A DNA stretch of 64,000 bases. Origin: Panulirus ornatus. Lineage: Eukaryota > Arthropoda > Malacostraca > Decapoda > Palinuridae. The stretch lies in the NCBI RefSeq assembly GCF_036320965.1, contig NC_092236.1:18328018-18392017 (forward strand), in the 5' to 3' direction. The translations under genes and the position numbers were made by a program. The notes beneath the pieces were generated by a model that was given only the letters and a program-made list of their open reading frames with translations, did not search any database and was not told the DNA's origin. This document shows, one piece after another, positions 13,975 through 25,770 of the stretch. Position 1 is the first letter of the stretch, and the number at the start of each line of letters is the position of its first letter.

Positions 13975-14475
13975 ACGATGCTGTAGTTGCTGAGATGGTG
14001 GCGAAACATGGTTTCTGGGTTGCTGTGGTGGTGGTGGTGGCGAAACATGGTTTCTGGGTTGCTGTGGTGGTGGTGGCGAAACATGGTTTCTGGGTTGCTG
14101 TGGTGGTGGTGGTGGCGAAACATGGTTTCTGGGTTGCTGTGGTGGTGGTGAGCATGGTATCTAAGTTGCTTTGGTGGTGGTGGTGAAACATGGTTTCTGG
14201 GCTGCTGTGGTGGTGGTGGTGGTGGTGGCGGAACATGGTTTCTGGGTTGCTGTGCTGGTGGTGAACATGGTATCTAGGTTGCTTTGGTGGTGGTGGTGGT
14301 GGTGAAACATGGTTTCTGGGCTGTTGTGGTGGTGGTGGTGGTGGCGAAACATGGTTTCTGGGTTGCTGTGGTGGTGGTGGTGGTGGTGGCGAAACATGGT
14401 TTCTGGGCTGTTGTGGTGGTGGTGGTGGTGGTGGTGGCGAAGCATGGTGTCTAGCTTGCTGTGGTGCTGGTGAAG
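13975..14475. repeat. minisatellite with nested (GGT)n
   Basis: Units of about 39-48 bp: GCGAAACATGGTTTCTGGG, then TTGCTGT, then a (GGT)3-7 run whose length differs between units. All length changes are in steps of three. One frame is therefore open on each strand: plus reads VVVVAKHGFWVAVV repeats, minus reads HHHHH-PETMF repeats. Variant units (GAACATGGTATCTAGGTTGC) recur at about 14151-14172 and 14262-14283, so a higher-order pattern is likely. Confidence 0.85.
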
Positions 14476-14604
14476 GAGGGGATTAAGGGGTGAGTGTATG
14501 TAGTAGGTCTAGCTAGACCACACTTGGCTAACAGAGTAGTAGTTTATATGACTGTCTTAATCTCGAGGATGGGTTCAATATATTACAGATGTTGGCTTAA
14601 TCTC

Positions 14605-14770
14605 TGGAACACGACTACGGTACGACCCCTTGAGCATGACTACTGTACGACCCCTTGAGCACGACGGTACGACCGTTGAGCATGATGGAAGAAGGACCTG
14701 ACTTATATGGGAGTCGGATCTAAGGTCATACCATGTCCAAGAGTCGTACTGTCGAACTCAAGGAGTTAAA
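14605..14770. repeat. GTCGTAC/CTTGAG element, copy 2
   Basis: Three tandem units of ACGGTACGACCCCTTGAGCA type lie on the left (about 14609-14683). The inverse-sense GAGTCGTACTGTCGAACTCA then AGGAG follows on the right (about 14741-14765). Related to 6.3, 45.1 and 50.4 kb. Confidence 0.6.
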
Positions 14771-15047
14771 GTTCCGGAGACTAAAACCCTTAAGAATAAC
14801 AGACATAATGGACATCCAGTGAGGAAACTGGTTACCATTTCAAATGACACGTGGAAAAGTAACCATTTACAGATAAATCGTTTTGGACAATAAAAATATT
14901 TCTTTCCTTCGCTGATGTAGAGGAGAACCTCGTAGAAGTAATGTGGATCTAAAGACTCCTTGTTACATGAAGGGAACGGAACAAAGTCCAAGGAAGCTAT
15001 CAATACATGTGGTACACAGAGCAGCTTCAGACTGCTGTGGTATGGGT

Positions 15048-15295
15048 CCCTCAGCCCACCCCTGGAACCTTACTCATATTTCAGTCGTGTCCATATATGT
15101 ACACAGGAACAAACCCATCCTGTAACGTGCTTGTATCTAAATACGACACCGTACTGAATACACAAAGCCCTCAGCCCACCTCTGTAATATAGCTCAGATA
15201 TTACTCTACTGTTCACACACGTGTATGTTGACCCATCCCATGTGCTGTGCCTGTATAATCTACGTACTGAAAACACGGGGGACCTCAGCCCACGT
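15048..15295. repeat. diverged ~117-bp tandem repeat
   Basis: CCTCAGCCCAC occurs at about 15050, 15170 and 15282 (spacings near 120 and 113 bp). Each is followed by C-TCTGTAA-like sequence, a CAGATAT/CATATTT block and a TGTGCCTGTAT-like block. Confidence 0.55.
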
Positions 15296-15947
15296 CTGTG
15301 ACTTGCTACACAACCTCCCATATTTGTATCACCCCATACACTCAATATTGTTGAGTGCCTGCATATGTCAGCATGCAAGGGGGTCAATAAAGTGTTAAGA
15401 CTTAAGAATGTTGAGTGAGATGCATGACAATGGCACACTTATACCTGCACTGGTCCTGAGAACTTTCCGTGAGTATAGTGTATAAAGATACCCGGATGAA
15501 TATAGCGTACAGTGAACAGAAAGAAACCTGATGCCAAAGGATACAAACGCACTAAATCACTCCACAAAGGCGATGGTAAAGCCTATGATGGGACGGCCTA
15601 TAACGACCCCCACACACGAACACACACACACATATATATACACACACGAGCGAGAGCACGAGTGCTGTAGGCCTCCATTAGCCAGGCCTACCGCGCGCCA
15701 CACGGACCTTAGCTTTGGTGTGACCCCAGGCAAGGAGGAGGGCCGAAGGGTACCACGAACAGTCCTAGAAAGCTGCCGGCTTCCTTCGTCAAATCCTGTT
15801 CGTCCCAGCATCTGCCCTAGCCACCTCACCACCCCCAGCCATTCCTAGCATGAAGGCCCATGGCTGGACATCTCATGGAATAGAATCTGGGCAGCCAACC
15901 GGCTACATGGAGATGAACGTGGGGTGGATGGGTGACCAGATGGGGAG
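15296..15947. other. spacer without recognisable gene
   Basis: Contains a short AC/AT run at about 15610-15650. Only short chance reading frames. Confidence 0.35.
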
Positions 15948-16260
15948 GGAAAGTTTGGGGGGGGGGGGGTGGAGCAGACCCACCATCCCACAGCGAAGGA
16001 CCAGCGAATGGGAGGGAAGGTTCAATGAAAAGGACGAGGATGTGGAGGGAGGGGGGGGGGTCGTGTGGAAGGGAGTCGGGGATACTGAATGGTGAGGTGG
16101 GGAGGGGAGTATGGGGGGTAAGGGGAAAAAAGAATGGGTCGATCAGCAGTGGCTTTAAAAATGGGAGGGGAGGGAGGAGGAGGAGGAGGAGGAAGGAAGG
16201 AGAAGGGGGAGGGAGGAGGGTAAGTACGGCCGGGCCTTCCTCCCTCCCCCTCTCCCCCTG
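15948..16260. repeat. G-rich plus-strand block (G-quadruplex potential)
   Basis: Long G runs (about 15955-15969, about 16051-16060), many GGGG and GGGAGG runs, and a GGAGGAGGAGGAGG stretch at about 16168-16193. Dense G3+ runs with short loops meet the usual G-quadruplex rule on the plus strand. No gene is recognised. Confidence 0.6.
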
Positions 16261-16879
16261 ACGGTTTAGTTCCCAGCTGATCGGGCGGGCAGTTTACCGA
16301 CTTCTAAATCGATAGAGGAAATTCAACTAAACTTTTGACATTTTTCGTACTCGGAAGGCGACCAGTGGCAAGAGGTTACCCAACTATCTTTAGAGTCAAG
16401 ATCTAGGTCAAACACAATCCATAACAAACGGAGCATATCACAAGCAATAACACTATTTCTACCTCACCTTTAAAAATACTTTAGCCCGCCGGTCACTGTG
16501 TAAAAGGAGACGACTCGTAAAGAAAATTTATTCTAAACACCGTCAATAAATACCCAGCCAGTATCATATAATACATTAAACCTGTGACTGACAACAGTAA
16601 TATGTGCAAATGAATCCATTACGAGAATTACAGGTAAAACTCCCCTTAAAGACAATATCACAATACTACAATAGTTCTAAATATATCCTTATTGATGGTT
16701 GTTTTAAAATCAACAATAACTGATTACTGGTTAAAGATTCCGTTCAAACCCACAATAAATTATATAGAGCAGGTAATACATAAACCACCCTGTCACAATT
16801 TCAAAACATTCAGTAATTACTAAAATAATACAGCCAGAACGATGATAATTGCCAAGCCCATAATATCTCCACATGATAA
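16261..16879. other. AT-rich spacer
   Basis: No gene, repeat or element recognised. Confidence 0.35.
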
Positions 16880-17650
16880 CTAATAACACTTTCAACACAA
16901 CATAACTGACATGCCAACACTGTCTTTCTCGACATGTTATGTGGCAAGCAAGCACTGTTTTTCACCAAATGGTAACTGGCAAGCAAACACTGTCCTTCAG
17001 CACATGGTAACTGGTAAGGTAACACTTTCATGTTTCTTCTCATGATGACTGGTAACCAACACTATTCCTCCACATGATAACTGGCAATCAGCACTAATCC
17101 TCCACATGACAAGTGGCAATCAACACTATTCCCACATGATAAGTGGCAACCAACACTTTCCTCCACATAAGTGGCAACCAACACTATTCCTCCACATGAT
17201 AACTGGACACCAACACTATTCCTCCACATGATAACTGGACACCAACACTATTCCTCCACATGATAACTGGACACCAACACTATTCCTCCACATGATAACT
17301 GGACACCAACACTATTCCTCCACATGATAACTGGACACCAACACTATTCCTCCACATGATAACTGGACACCAACACTATTCCTCCACATGATAACTGGAC
17401 ACCAACACTATTCCTCCACATGATAACTGGACACCAACACTATTCCTCCACATGATAACTGGACACCAACACTATTCCTCCACATGATAGCTGGACACCA
17501 ACACTATTCCTCCACATGATAACTGGACACCAACACTATTCCTCCACATGATAACTGGACACCAACACTATTCCTCCACATGATAACTGGACACCAACAC
17601 TATTCCTCCACATGATAATTGGCAAGTTAACACTGTCTTTCACCACAAGA
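16880..17650. repeat. 32-bp satellite-like array
   Basis: From 17189 to 17604 there are 13 consecutive 32-bp units (CCTCCACATGATAACTGG then ACACCAACACTATT). They are essentially identical apart from a few changes such as GATAGCTGG near 17487. Both flanks hold increasingly diverged and length-variable relatives (ACATGGTAACTGGCAAGC, ACATGATAAGTGGCAACC). Units are directly adjacent with no spacers. Confidence 0.95.
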
Positions 17651-18819
17651 CGAAGCTTTTCAACGTCTCCACGAAAGAATTCACAATATCCTTCTAGCCA
17701 TGCGGCCTTGGAATTCCTGTGCAAAAGATTGCAAAGCAGGTGTCGTCTTCATTCCACAGCGATTACAGTCTTATCAAACACAGAGGAATATATTTCAAGG
17801 GATTTACTGTATTAAACACCGTGATGTACACTTGAAAACGTGAACAGGACTCAGCCGGAAGGCGTATTTCTAAGACAATAAAACACTAGTTATAAACACT
17901 AGACATTAGCCATCAAACTAAACTAGGCATATCAAAATGCACACTTCAAGCATAACCTTTCTACCCCTGCAAAGATTACTATGCAACTTTTCATTTTTTT
18001 CTTGAAAAAAAAAAAAAAAATCCGGTTTGGAACCCAACGAAGAATTTCCATTAATTCTAAACAACTTGAACTTGTGCAATTAAGTAAACTTTCCTCTGTA
18101 TTTATGTGCCTACTTTGGAATCACACTTAAGGCTTCACTCGACTTACTTAAAGCCTCTTGACAGCCGTGAAGGTACAAAACTGTCTTCTGCTGTTGCAAA
18201 GAGCGATAACTAACAGCTTTCCTGACAGCTTTCAGAATCAATAAGACAACCAAGAGGAACAGCAACAGCTCCTAAGCTGGATAAACAAGTTATACCACCA
18301 GGCTACAACGATCTTCAAAGACAATTTGATAGTTCTCAATACGATCCTTCAAATGCCATTGTTGCCAACTGTTCAACATATCAAAATTAAGTCTCTAAGC
18401 ATTTGATACAGCATAACTTAACCCTGGGTACACACGGTTCCAGAAAATAACAGCATCAATACTCCCACTCTCAGCGGATGATTCACTGAAGGCGGAGGCA
18501 CAGTAGTTCTGAGTTCCTCGTATCACTAAGAACTGTAACTGTGGACGGAAGGAAACAGGGGCAGCAGGAATGAAACCTGGGTGGGAGACGAGAAACAAAT
18601 GGACGTGACGATTATGATGGCGGAGTGGATGGGTAGTGAGGAGCACTGACAGCAAATATCATATCGAAGTAGCGAACGAGAGGCAACCAAGTGGGAATTA
18701 CTATGGGAAAAATCTACGGCAGGTTAGTGTGTTCTGACGAACGAGCGACGAGCGTCATGTCTAGCGAGTTGTTGCTGCTCAGGACTGAGTACCAGGTTCC
18801 TGTGCCTGATTAGCATGTT
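17651..18819. other. AT-rich spacer
   Basis: An A-run lies at about 18005-18020. Short reading frames only. No gene is recognised. Confidence 0.4.
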
Positions 18820-19050
18820 CCTGCTGGTGTGGCGAGTTTTAAGCTCGTCAGTCGGGTGTTTTTCCTGGTAGCTCGGCGAGTTCCCCCACTGGTGGGGCGA
18901 GTTCTGGTACTCGAGTATCTTGATCCTCCCTAAGGAGCGAGTTCCAGCCTGAGCAACGAGTTCATGCACTTGGGGAAGCAAGTTTTAACAACATGAGTTC
19001 CAAGGCAAAGACAGCTGGTTAAGAGTTCCAGCAAAAGTAGGAAGTTCGGC
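18820..19050. repeat. GCGAGTTC-motif degenerate repeat
   Basis: GCGAGTTC or a close variant recurs about eight times between 18830 and 19030, at 16-42 bp spacing, often preceded by CTGGTGG-like sequence. This is an old decayed minisatellite. Confidence 0.45.
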
Positions 19051-19204
19051 GGAACAAGAGGAAGGTGGGGAGAGGGGTGCGAGGGCCAGCTTAGGCGTAG
19101 CCCTAGACGCCCATACTCACTATAAATCTGCCCACCACCCGACACCGCCATTTATTAAACCCACCGGCAGGCAGGCAGAAGGCAGGCAGCCCGACAGGGC
19201 GGGT

Positions 19205-19680
19205 GGTTGGTTTGGGCGGCATCCACCCAGGGAGGGAAGGAACACGTGAGGAGGGAGGTATAAGGACGACTAGGAAGGGGATGGAAGACTGACCACAGGA
19301 GGAGGGAAGACAAGACCACCGGGGGGTGCGAATGAGGAGGTAAAGACCACAGAGGAAGATAAGGAGGGAGAAAAGACCACCAGGAGTGGAAAGGAGGGAG
19401 TTAACTATAACCACCAAGAGAGAGGGAGGAAGGGAGTATAAAAGACCATGAGGAGTGGGAAGAAGGGAGGTGGGAGTTCAGACCAGAGAGGGAGGAGTTA
19501 AGACCACCGAGGGAGTCAAGGAAAGATAAAATAGTACGGTAGGAATGAAGGAAGGGAGAACCACTGGAGAGGAAAGATGGGGGGGGAAAAGCCAACTGAA
19601 AAGATAAGAAAGAAAGATCACTGTTGGGGGAGAGGAAGAAGAAAAGACCACGTGGTGAGGGAGTGAATATCATCAGGAAG
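19205..19680. repeat. purine-rich degenerate minisatellite
   Basis: AAGACCAC followed by a GGAG/GGAAGGAGGGAG block recurs about ten times at roughly 35-50 bp spacing. Purines dominate the plus strand. A weaker continuation is seen at 19860-20100. Confidence 0.55.
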
Positions 19681-20761
19681 ACAGAAAGACAAATCTAAAA
19701 AAAGAGAAATATCACACAGGTGAAAATGAAGGACAATTATATATAGAATATACCATACCAGCCAGGATTTGGTGGAAACGTAGGTGTGGAGGCCTTACCG
19801 AGAAGCGGAGCAGTACAGCACCTTGGCCTCAGGCTGAGCTAAGGTTGTTGACGCCATCCGGATCCACGTAAGGTATTGGGGAAGGAAGGAAAGGACTGGT
19901 GGACAAGGAAGGATACAGGGGAAAACTATCAGGGGGAGGGGGGGGGGATGTAAACACCACATGGAAGGGAAGGAGTAGAGAAGACGAAGACAACATCCCC
20001 GAAGAGAATGACAGTGAAGGATGGAAAACGACAAAGGGGAGGGAACAACTTAACGGAGAAATGTGAAGAATAATGAAAGATAGAAACACCACCACTCGTA
20101 ACCAAAACACATCATCATGGACAAGATGAAGGGTGACATGCTAATCGCAATACACAAAAACTGGATATATCACTATTTTACTAAAAACAGATCCTGTTTA
20201 GCTTGTCATTTTCAGACGGCTTTGCACGCGAGGGCATACAACGTGAAGTGATAAGCTGCAAATAAATGTAAAAATATATATCTATACACAAAATACGTTA
20301 ACACGAGAGCAATTTCCATAATTCCATTAAAATCATGAAACGATTTCCCAGCACTTAAGCGTAAAACAACACAATTCACAAGCTTACAAGACGTTTTGGT
20401 ATCAACTAATTCTTAACGTAGAAACAAACAAAAACACACAAACACACACGAAAAAAAATATTACAGCATGGAAACCACACCATTTAGAAACCTATGAAAA
20501 AAAAGCACCAGCACTTACAACGCCATGAAAAACACCCTACCATTTGTATCCCCCCAGCGTGGAAAAACACAGCTAGCACTGCCTCCACTGATATAATGCA
20601 GCCTATTGTTACAGGAGAAAAACAAGACGATGGCTACCCTTCTCCCTCACTAACACATTTCTAGGCCAATGGTTTCTTCAGACATACCGGGTACTCTTAT
20701 CAAAGTGATGTAGAGTAATATGGTATATCACAGCTAGACGAAGGCCTATGACGGTGGTAGC

Positions 20762-20763
<2 letters not shown>
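19681..20763. other. spacer without recognisable gene
   Basis: Purine-rich to about 20.1 kb, then A-rich with scattered ACCAC and GAAAAACAC motifs. No gene is recognised. Confidence 0.35.

Positions 20764-20847
<84 letters not shown>
20764..20847. repeat. compound (CT)20(AT)21
   Basis: CT run to about 20804 followed seamlessly by AT. Confidence 0.97.
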
Positions 20848-20857
<10 letters not shown>

Positions 20858-21135
20858 TCGTTTACCTAAGCCACACGTAAGCGGATAATAAGAGCCACGT
20901 ATCCTTAAAGTCAGACCTTAGCCAATATCACGTAACGTGGCCTAACCTTGCAGTCTGAAGGATAAAAAGTTCACCATGATAGTTTCGAGCACACTACCTC
21001 TACAATACGACACCAACCCTCTAGTAGCTCAGCTAGAGCAGTACGTCAGTCGCTTATATCGCAGCCGAAATTCTCACTAAGAGAATCAAGAGGAGCAAGT
21101 GTTATCAGTTAAGTCTGTTTTACGTAAACCCTTGC

Positions 21136-21176
<41 letters not shown>

Positions 21177-22045
21177 TGTGTATACATCTATATTTTACGT
21201 GAGCGTAGCACTGTATAAATGTCAACACAGAGTTCGGAACTCGTTGCCAACATCCAGCTAATTCACATATTCCCTTCCGTACCTTTCGAAGAGCCGTGCA
21301 AACAAGCCTAGCAGACAAACTAAAACTTGAAAACAGGATTAATACCAAACGATATAAAAAGACAAAAGTGAAACCAATCAATAGAATCGAGGGTCCATGA
21401 CAAACGACTAATCCGTTCCTAAACATTACTGTGAAAAATACTGAAGTGGACAATGATCAACACGGTTAGATATTAATAGGAAACAAATATCCACTTACAT
21501 CACCAATGTTCCCCTTCATGTCACTGCCTAAGGTATTTCATCCAAAATGTGACAGGGGGAGGCCCTATAACGTAATATCAAAAGTTAATTTAATAGCGAT
21601 AAAAAATGCCAAAGTACTCGAAAAATTATGGTGAAAGTTGGCAACACCGTCCGCCAGCTGGTAGCGAGGAGGTACCTCTTGTTTTGACGCCTCCAGGATA
21701 ACACCCGTGAGTCGTACGGGGGGGGGGGGGGAAGGCGGGGGGAACGGTAACCCATTTCTCTCTTATCTCTCCCTTTCTATCACACAAAATGATTTTCTTT
21801 TCTAAATTTGTTTCGTGTTCCTCTTCCGGAAGAGATGTAAATACACTACAGTCGCCAAGAAAAAAAGTAGGAGACTGCCATGACCTGGATTTCTATCTAC
21901 TTAGCAACAATATTCAAATTCCCCCACGAAACTCTTACATTCTTCTTTGGTATACTATTGTTGCCCCGCACGGAGAAGATGAGACTAGAAAATCAAGACT
22001 CATATGATATACGGTACACAGCTGGAGTTAACATAGCAACAATAA

Positions 22046-22048
<3 letters not shown>
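20848..22048. other. spacer with (AC)18 and poly-G
   Basis: (AC)n at 21138-21174 and a G14 run at 21718-21731. No gene is recognised. Confidence 0.5.

Positions 22049-22096
<48 letters not shown>
22049..22096. repeat. (CT)24 microsatellite
   Basis: Uninterrupted CT run. Confidence 0.97.
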
Positions 22097-22101
<5 letters not shown>

Positions 22102-23385
22102 TACCAACTTTACTTCAAAATGGACGATAAAACGAAAACATGTACATCCAAACTTTCAAACTGAATACTAAGTAACGATCCAAGATTTATATCACACCAC
22201 TGAAAAAGTACTTTCCAAAGTTTGAATCCTCGTTTTATAATATTTTCAAGACGGCTTCCCTCAATCGTGGGAATGAATATTCGTTTACTCTTAATATCAA
22301 GTGAACATCTTAACACCTCTAAATATACGATGGAAAGATAAAAATAAACACATCAAAAATCTATATCAATACCGCGGCTTCTCTTCCGCATCCACCCTCA
22401 CCCATCAACATGGAAAATCGTCGAAAAAGAAAAGCCATATTTCGTAATAAATTCAAGTCTGAAAATATTTGAGCTGTCCCCTTTTCACCCTCTTCCCTAA
22501 TCCCTCCCTCCCCTTCCCCTCACGAAAAGCTACGCAGGAAGGACTGCAAATCTCTGGACCGATCACACACACACACTGGAAAGTTTTGTGATATCTGTCG
22601 GGGTTATACTGCTGCCGAGGGTGTGGGCCAGCATTCTAAGCCTAATCAATATTTTGTATCAGCTGCTGCTGCTTTCAGACAACAGACGATGGGATATATT
22701 AAGGTAATCAATTCAGCGTATAGTAATAATGCTAACAAATCAAACTTGTGCTGACACTCAAAGAACTTACATACTCAATAATCATACGCTTATAGTTGAC
22801 GCCTTCCAGGAGACTACTCATCTCGTCAAAATTATCGTAATTAAGGCGTTTCCAACAATTAAGTACGTACAGAAGCCTAGAAAAGTATTAGTAAGGTTGA
22901 AAGGAACAGAACTGGTGCCATTTCATGTGAGACAAGATATCCGATCGTCAAGGAGAGCGACAATCGTTAAGAAGAGCCACATCTGGACCAATTGGGGAAG
23001 ATTTTAAGTGTAGTTCATTCTTTTCTTGGCCTAGTTGGAATTATTTCAGCATCAGAAATTTACTAGTAATATACGGCAGCCTATGATGAACGTCGCTTTC
23101 CTCAGACTGCTTTAATCATGCTTTACGTCTACTTATTGCACTTGAAAATAACGTACATAATAATTATCATCATGGTGCTGGTCCTAAGGTTCGCAATTAT
23201 AACGTTGTCTGAACTTTCGTGTTCCTGACAGGTCAGACTTGATAATCGATATACAGCCTTTTCACAACTATCTTCATATTTTCTACTTATCTTTCCCCTA
23301 CCTAGACGATATCACACAATTATCAATAAACATTTCCCAATTCTTTTTTCCTGCTATCTTCTCATATCACCTTGCCTGGGCAATA
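22097..23385. other. low-repeat sequence, possible intron
   Basis: Unlike its surroundings, this part of the window (22.1-28 kb) has almost no simple repeats. If the minus-strand first exon at 26.8 kb is real, this would be intronic or downstream sequence. No exon is confidently visible. Confidence 0.3.
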
Positions 23386-23526
23386 TCAACTTTGTTGCGG
23401 AACAGCTCCCATTTCTGATAATCCAAGCAGCTGCAATGGTTTGACCTGTGTGACAGGCAAACCTATCGAATATCTCAGCAACTGCTCCAACTCGTCGTTG
23501 TTGCTGGGTCCTTGAACTAAAATGTT
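23386..23526 (-). CDS. tentative terminal exon of an unknown gene
   Basis: Minus-strand open stretch of 46 codons ending in TGA. It begins after a possible acceptor (CTGTATACCTCAG, then AACATT). It encodes NILVQGPSNNDELEQLLRY and a leucine-rich remainder, a non-repetitive composition unlike the simple-repeat frames elsewhere. It would join in phase with the candidate first exon at 26784-26909, which ends in phase 0. The polypyrimidine tract is weak, a second overlapping frame is also open here, and no domain is recognised. Function unknown. This could easily be chance. Confidence 0.15.
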   Translation of the reverse strand, partial: NILVQGPSNNDELEQLLRYSIGLPVTQVKPLQLLGLSEMGAVPQQS

Positions 23527-24834
23527 CTGAGGTATACAGCAACTGATGCAGGTCAGATCCGACATGCATCCTTGCTTTACATGCTTTAATGGAGTGACTA
23601 ACTTGTTGCCAACCGAAACCCAACGCACGGCAGGAATCAATCTCAAGTTAATTTTGGACTAGAGTCCTTATCAAAACAACACAAAATTAACACTGTGATG
23701 ACTAAAAGCACTCAAACGCACAATATAAAATGGAAATTCTTTGCGGTTAATCATCATCCAACACTGACTTTTTTACTGCAGCTCAATATTACCTCTCAAA
23801 CAAAACCCGTTTAATTCGTCATAAACTTGGGTACCTATCTATCCTATTGCCATATCAGCCAGATTATTCTACCCCTGCGATGCTAACACCTTTCGTGTAA
23901 TACACCATACGTTGCCTCTATCCCATTTTGAGCAATGAACGATTGACTCATGTAATGCTCAATTCACCTTTCAAAGTCTGAGTTATAATCTGACTTGGAC
24001 AAAGTTGCAGCAACCAGTTATAATTCGTCAACGCATGCTACCGAGTTTGAAGCAGGTTAACAGCGGACGATGATTCACTGGCTGACATGCTACAACGAGC
24101 AAGAACAAGTTTGGTGGTGCTAGGCTTGCAGTCCTCCCTCCCTCCTACCTGCCCACACCAACACCACCACACTACGAGACGTACCCTACTCCTCCAGCCG
24201 GTCTTTGTGGTGGGATTTCACGTCTTGGTTTTCAGACTTTGAAAATTTCTTGACATGTATAATGTTTACACTTTTTCAACGTGTGTTGTTCCTCAAACGA
24301 GAAGATATTACTACAGTGGGACGAGGTTTCTTTACAGCTCCGTCTGCTGATACTGCTTTCACACAAGTAAATCACCGAGATCACAATACTTGGTCGCCTG
24401 CCAAATGTTTACTGACACTGATGTTTCAACAAAAAACTAAGTCTTATCAGTTTCTCCATATATCGTCATGTCCTGAAATTCTAGCCAGTGCCAGATAAAC
24501 AAGTTTTTCTCTAATTTCTTGTCAGCGTGCACTTTGCCAAGTTTCTTATCATCGCGTCTCAATTAGGTTCTGCCAAGTTTCTAAACGACTTGATCTTTAC
24601 GTTCGAAACACTACTACTCGTAGAAGCTCACTTACCAGCGAGTCGTATGTATCAGTAAGGAGAGAAAAAACTCATCAAAGTCCCTGGAACTGAAATTACT
24701 TCATAACGTTCCACTGACCTCAACGATTCAACCATGCTAAAAGATTCTCATTTTCCAAAACTAAGTTTTGAATGGTATAAGTGGTATCAAAGCATTACAT
24801 CTTGGTATCTTTACGAAAGCCTAGTCACTTCGTT

Positions 24835-25030
24835 AACAATTCCATCGACTTTAGAATAAATCACCAACTTAGTGCTACATCACACTTCACGGTTTGTATA
24901 TTAATACTTGACACAAAAGAATCAACTCCACTGGGCGATTACAACGAAATACATGCATATATCGAGATAACTGTGCAATCAATCTCACTAAGATTTTAAC
25001 ACTGGGGGTCTGCTTAACCGCAAAATCGGA
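24835..25030. repeat. diverged duplicated segment, copy 1
   Basis: Matches 25580-25770 in the same orientation. Shared blocks include CCATCGACTT, AAATCA-CAACT-AG-GC, ACATCACA, CAACTCCACTG, GATTACAA-AAATACAT and AAGATTTTAACAC, ending with GGTCTGCTTA. Confidence 0.7.
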
Positions 25031-25512
25031 ATATTATTTTCGTTGTGTTTCATCTGATGGTAGCAAACTATTTTACCCGTACACTTGACCAACAGGTCTC
25101 CTTGATCAACTCACACTGTTCATGCTGCCACTTAACCAGCGAATATTCGAAACATTTGAATCAGTCTTAGCAACAATTCAAATTGTCAATGAATTACCAA
25201 ATGAGACTTATTTCACTGATGTCCACACGTGTAATGCTTTTCACAAAGTCACCTTCCAAAACGTAACATTAACTTTAACATCTTCAGTAAAATGTTTAAC
25301 CATCCCCCCACAATCCGGGAAATCAAATCATAATATCTCGAACAGAAACGCTTCTAATACAAATACTCAATTCCCTAGTTGAGAACTTTCATGGGAACGA
25401 TTCCTCACAAACGAGTTGGTCTCACTAAAGACATAAACCTAGTAACAGCTGACAGAGTATGCCAAGGATCAAAATAAACGTGTTGCACCAGGGATATCAA
25501 CTTGGGGAATAA

Positions 25513-25576
25513 AGTCTACGAGAATCGAACCACGACATGCAAGTCGGAGCTCTTCTCTAAACCATGTCACTTAACC
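25513..25576 (-). pseudogene. tRNA-like sequence (pseudogene or SINE remnant)
   Basis: On the minus strand, GTGACATGGTTTAGAG resembles a tRNA 5' half, CCGAC-TTGCAT-GTCGT resembles an anticodon arm with a shortened loop, and GGTTCGATTCTC is a good B box. The acceptor stem does not pair and the anticodon loop is one base short, so this is not a functional tRNA gene. Confidence 0.4.
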
Positions 25577-25579
25577 ATC

Positions 25580-25770
25580 ACAATCCCATCGACTTCACTC
25601 ATTCTATAAATCATCAACTCAGCGCAACATCACAAGGTCTGCAAATTATTACTTTACACTGCAATAGCAACTCCACTGAATGATTACAATAAAATACATA
25701 AATACCTTAGGAAAATCACAGTGTAATCAATGTTACAAAGATTTTAACACGGTCTGCTTATTACCACAAA
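25580..25770. repeat. diverged duplicated segment, copy 2
   Basis: See the partner at 24835-25030. Offset about 745 bp, with numerous substitutions and small indels. Confidence 0.7.

Noticed and set aside
17189..17604. CRISPR-like regular repeats of 32 bp
   Set aside because: Units are directly adjacent without unique spacers, and the window is eukaryotic in character. It is a tandem array. The same holds for the 28-bp array at 34.7-35.2 kb.
24205..24498. 97-codon plus-strand frame
   Set aside because: No recognisable domain and no neighbouring signals. It is consistent with chance in AT-rich DNA.
25513..25576. Functional tRNA gene
   Set aside because: B box is good, but the anticodon loop is short and the acceptor stem does not pair.
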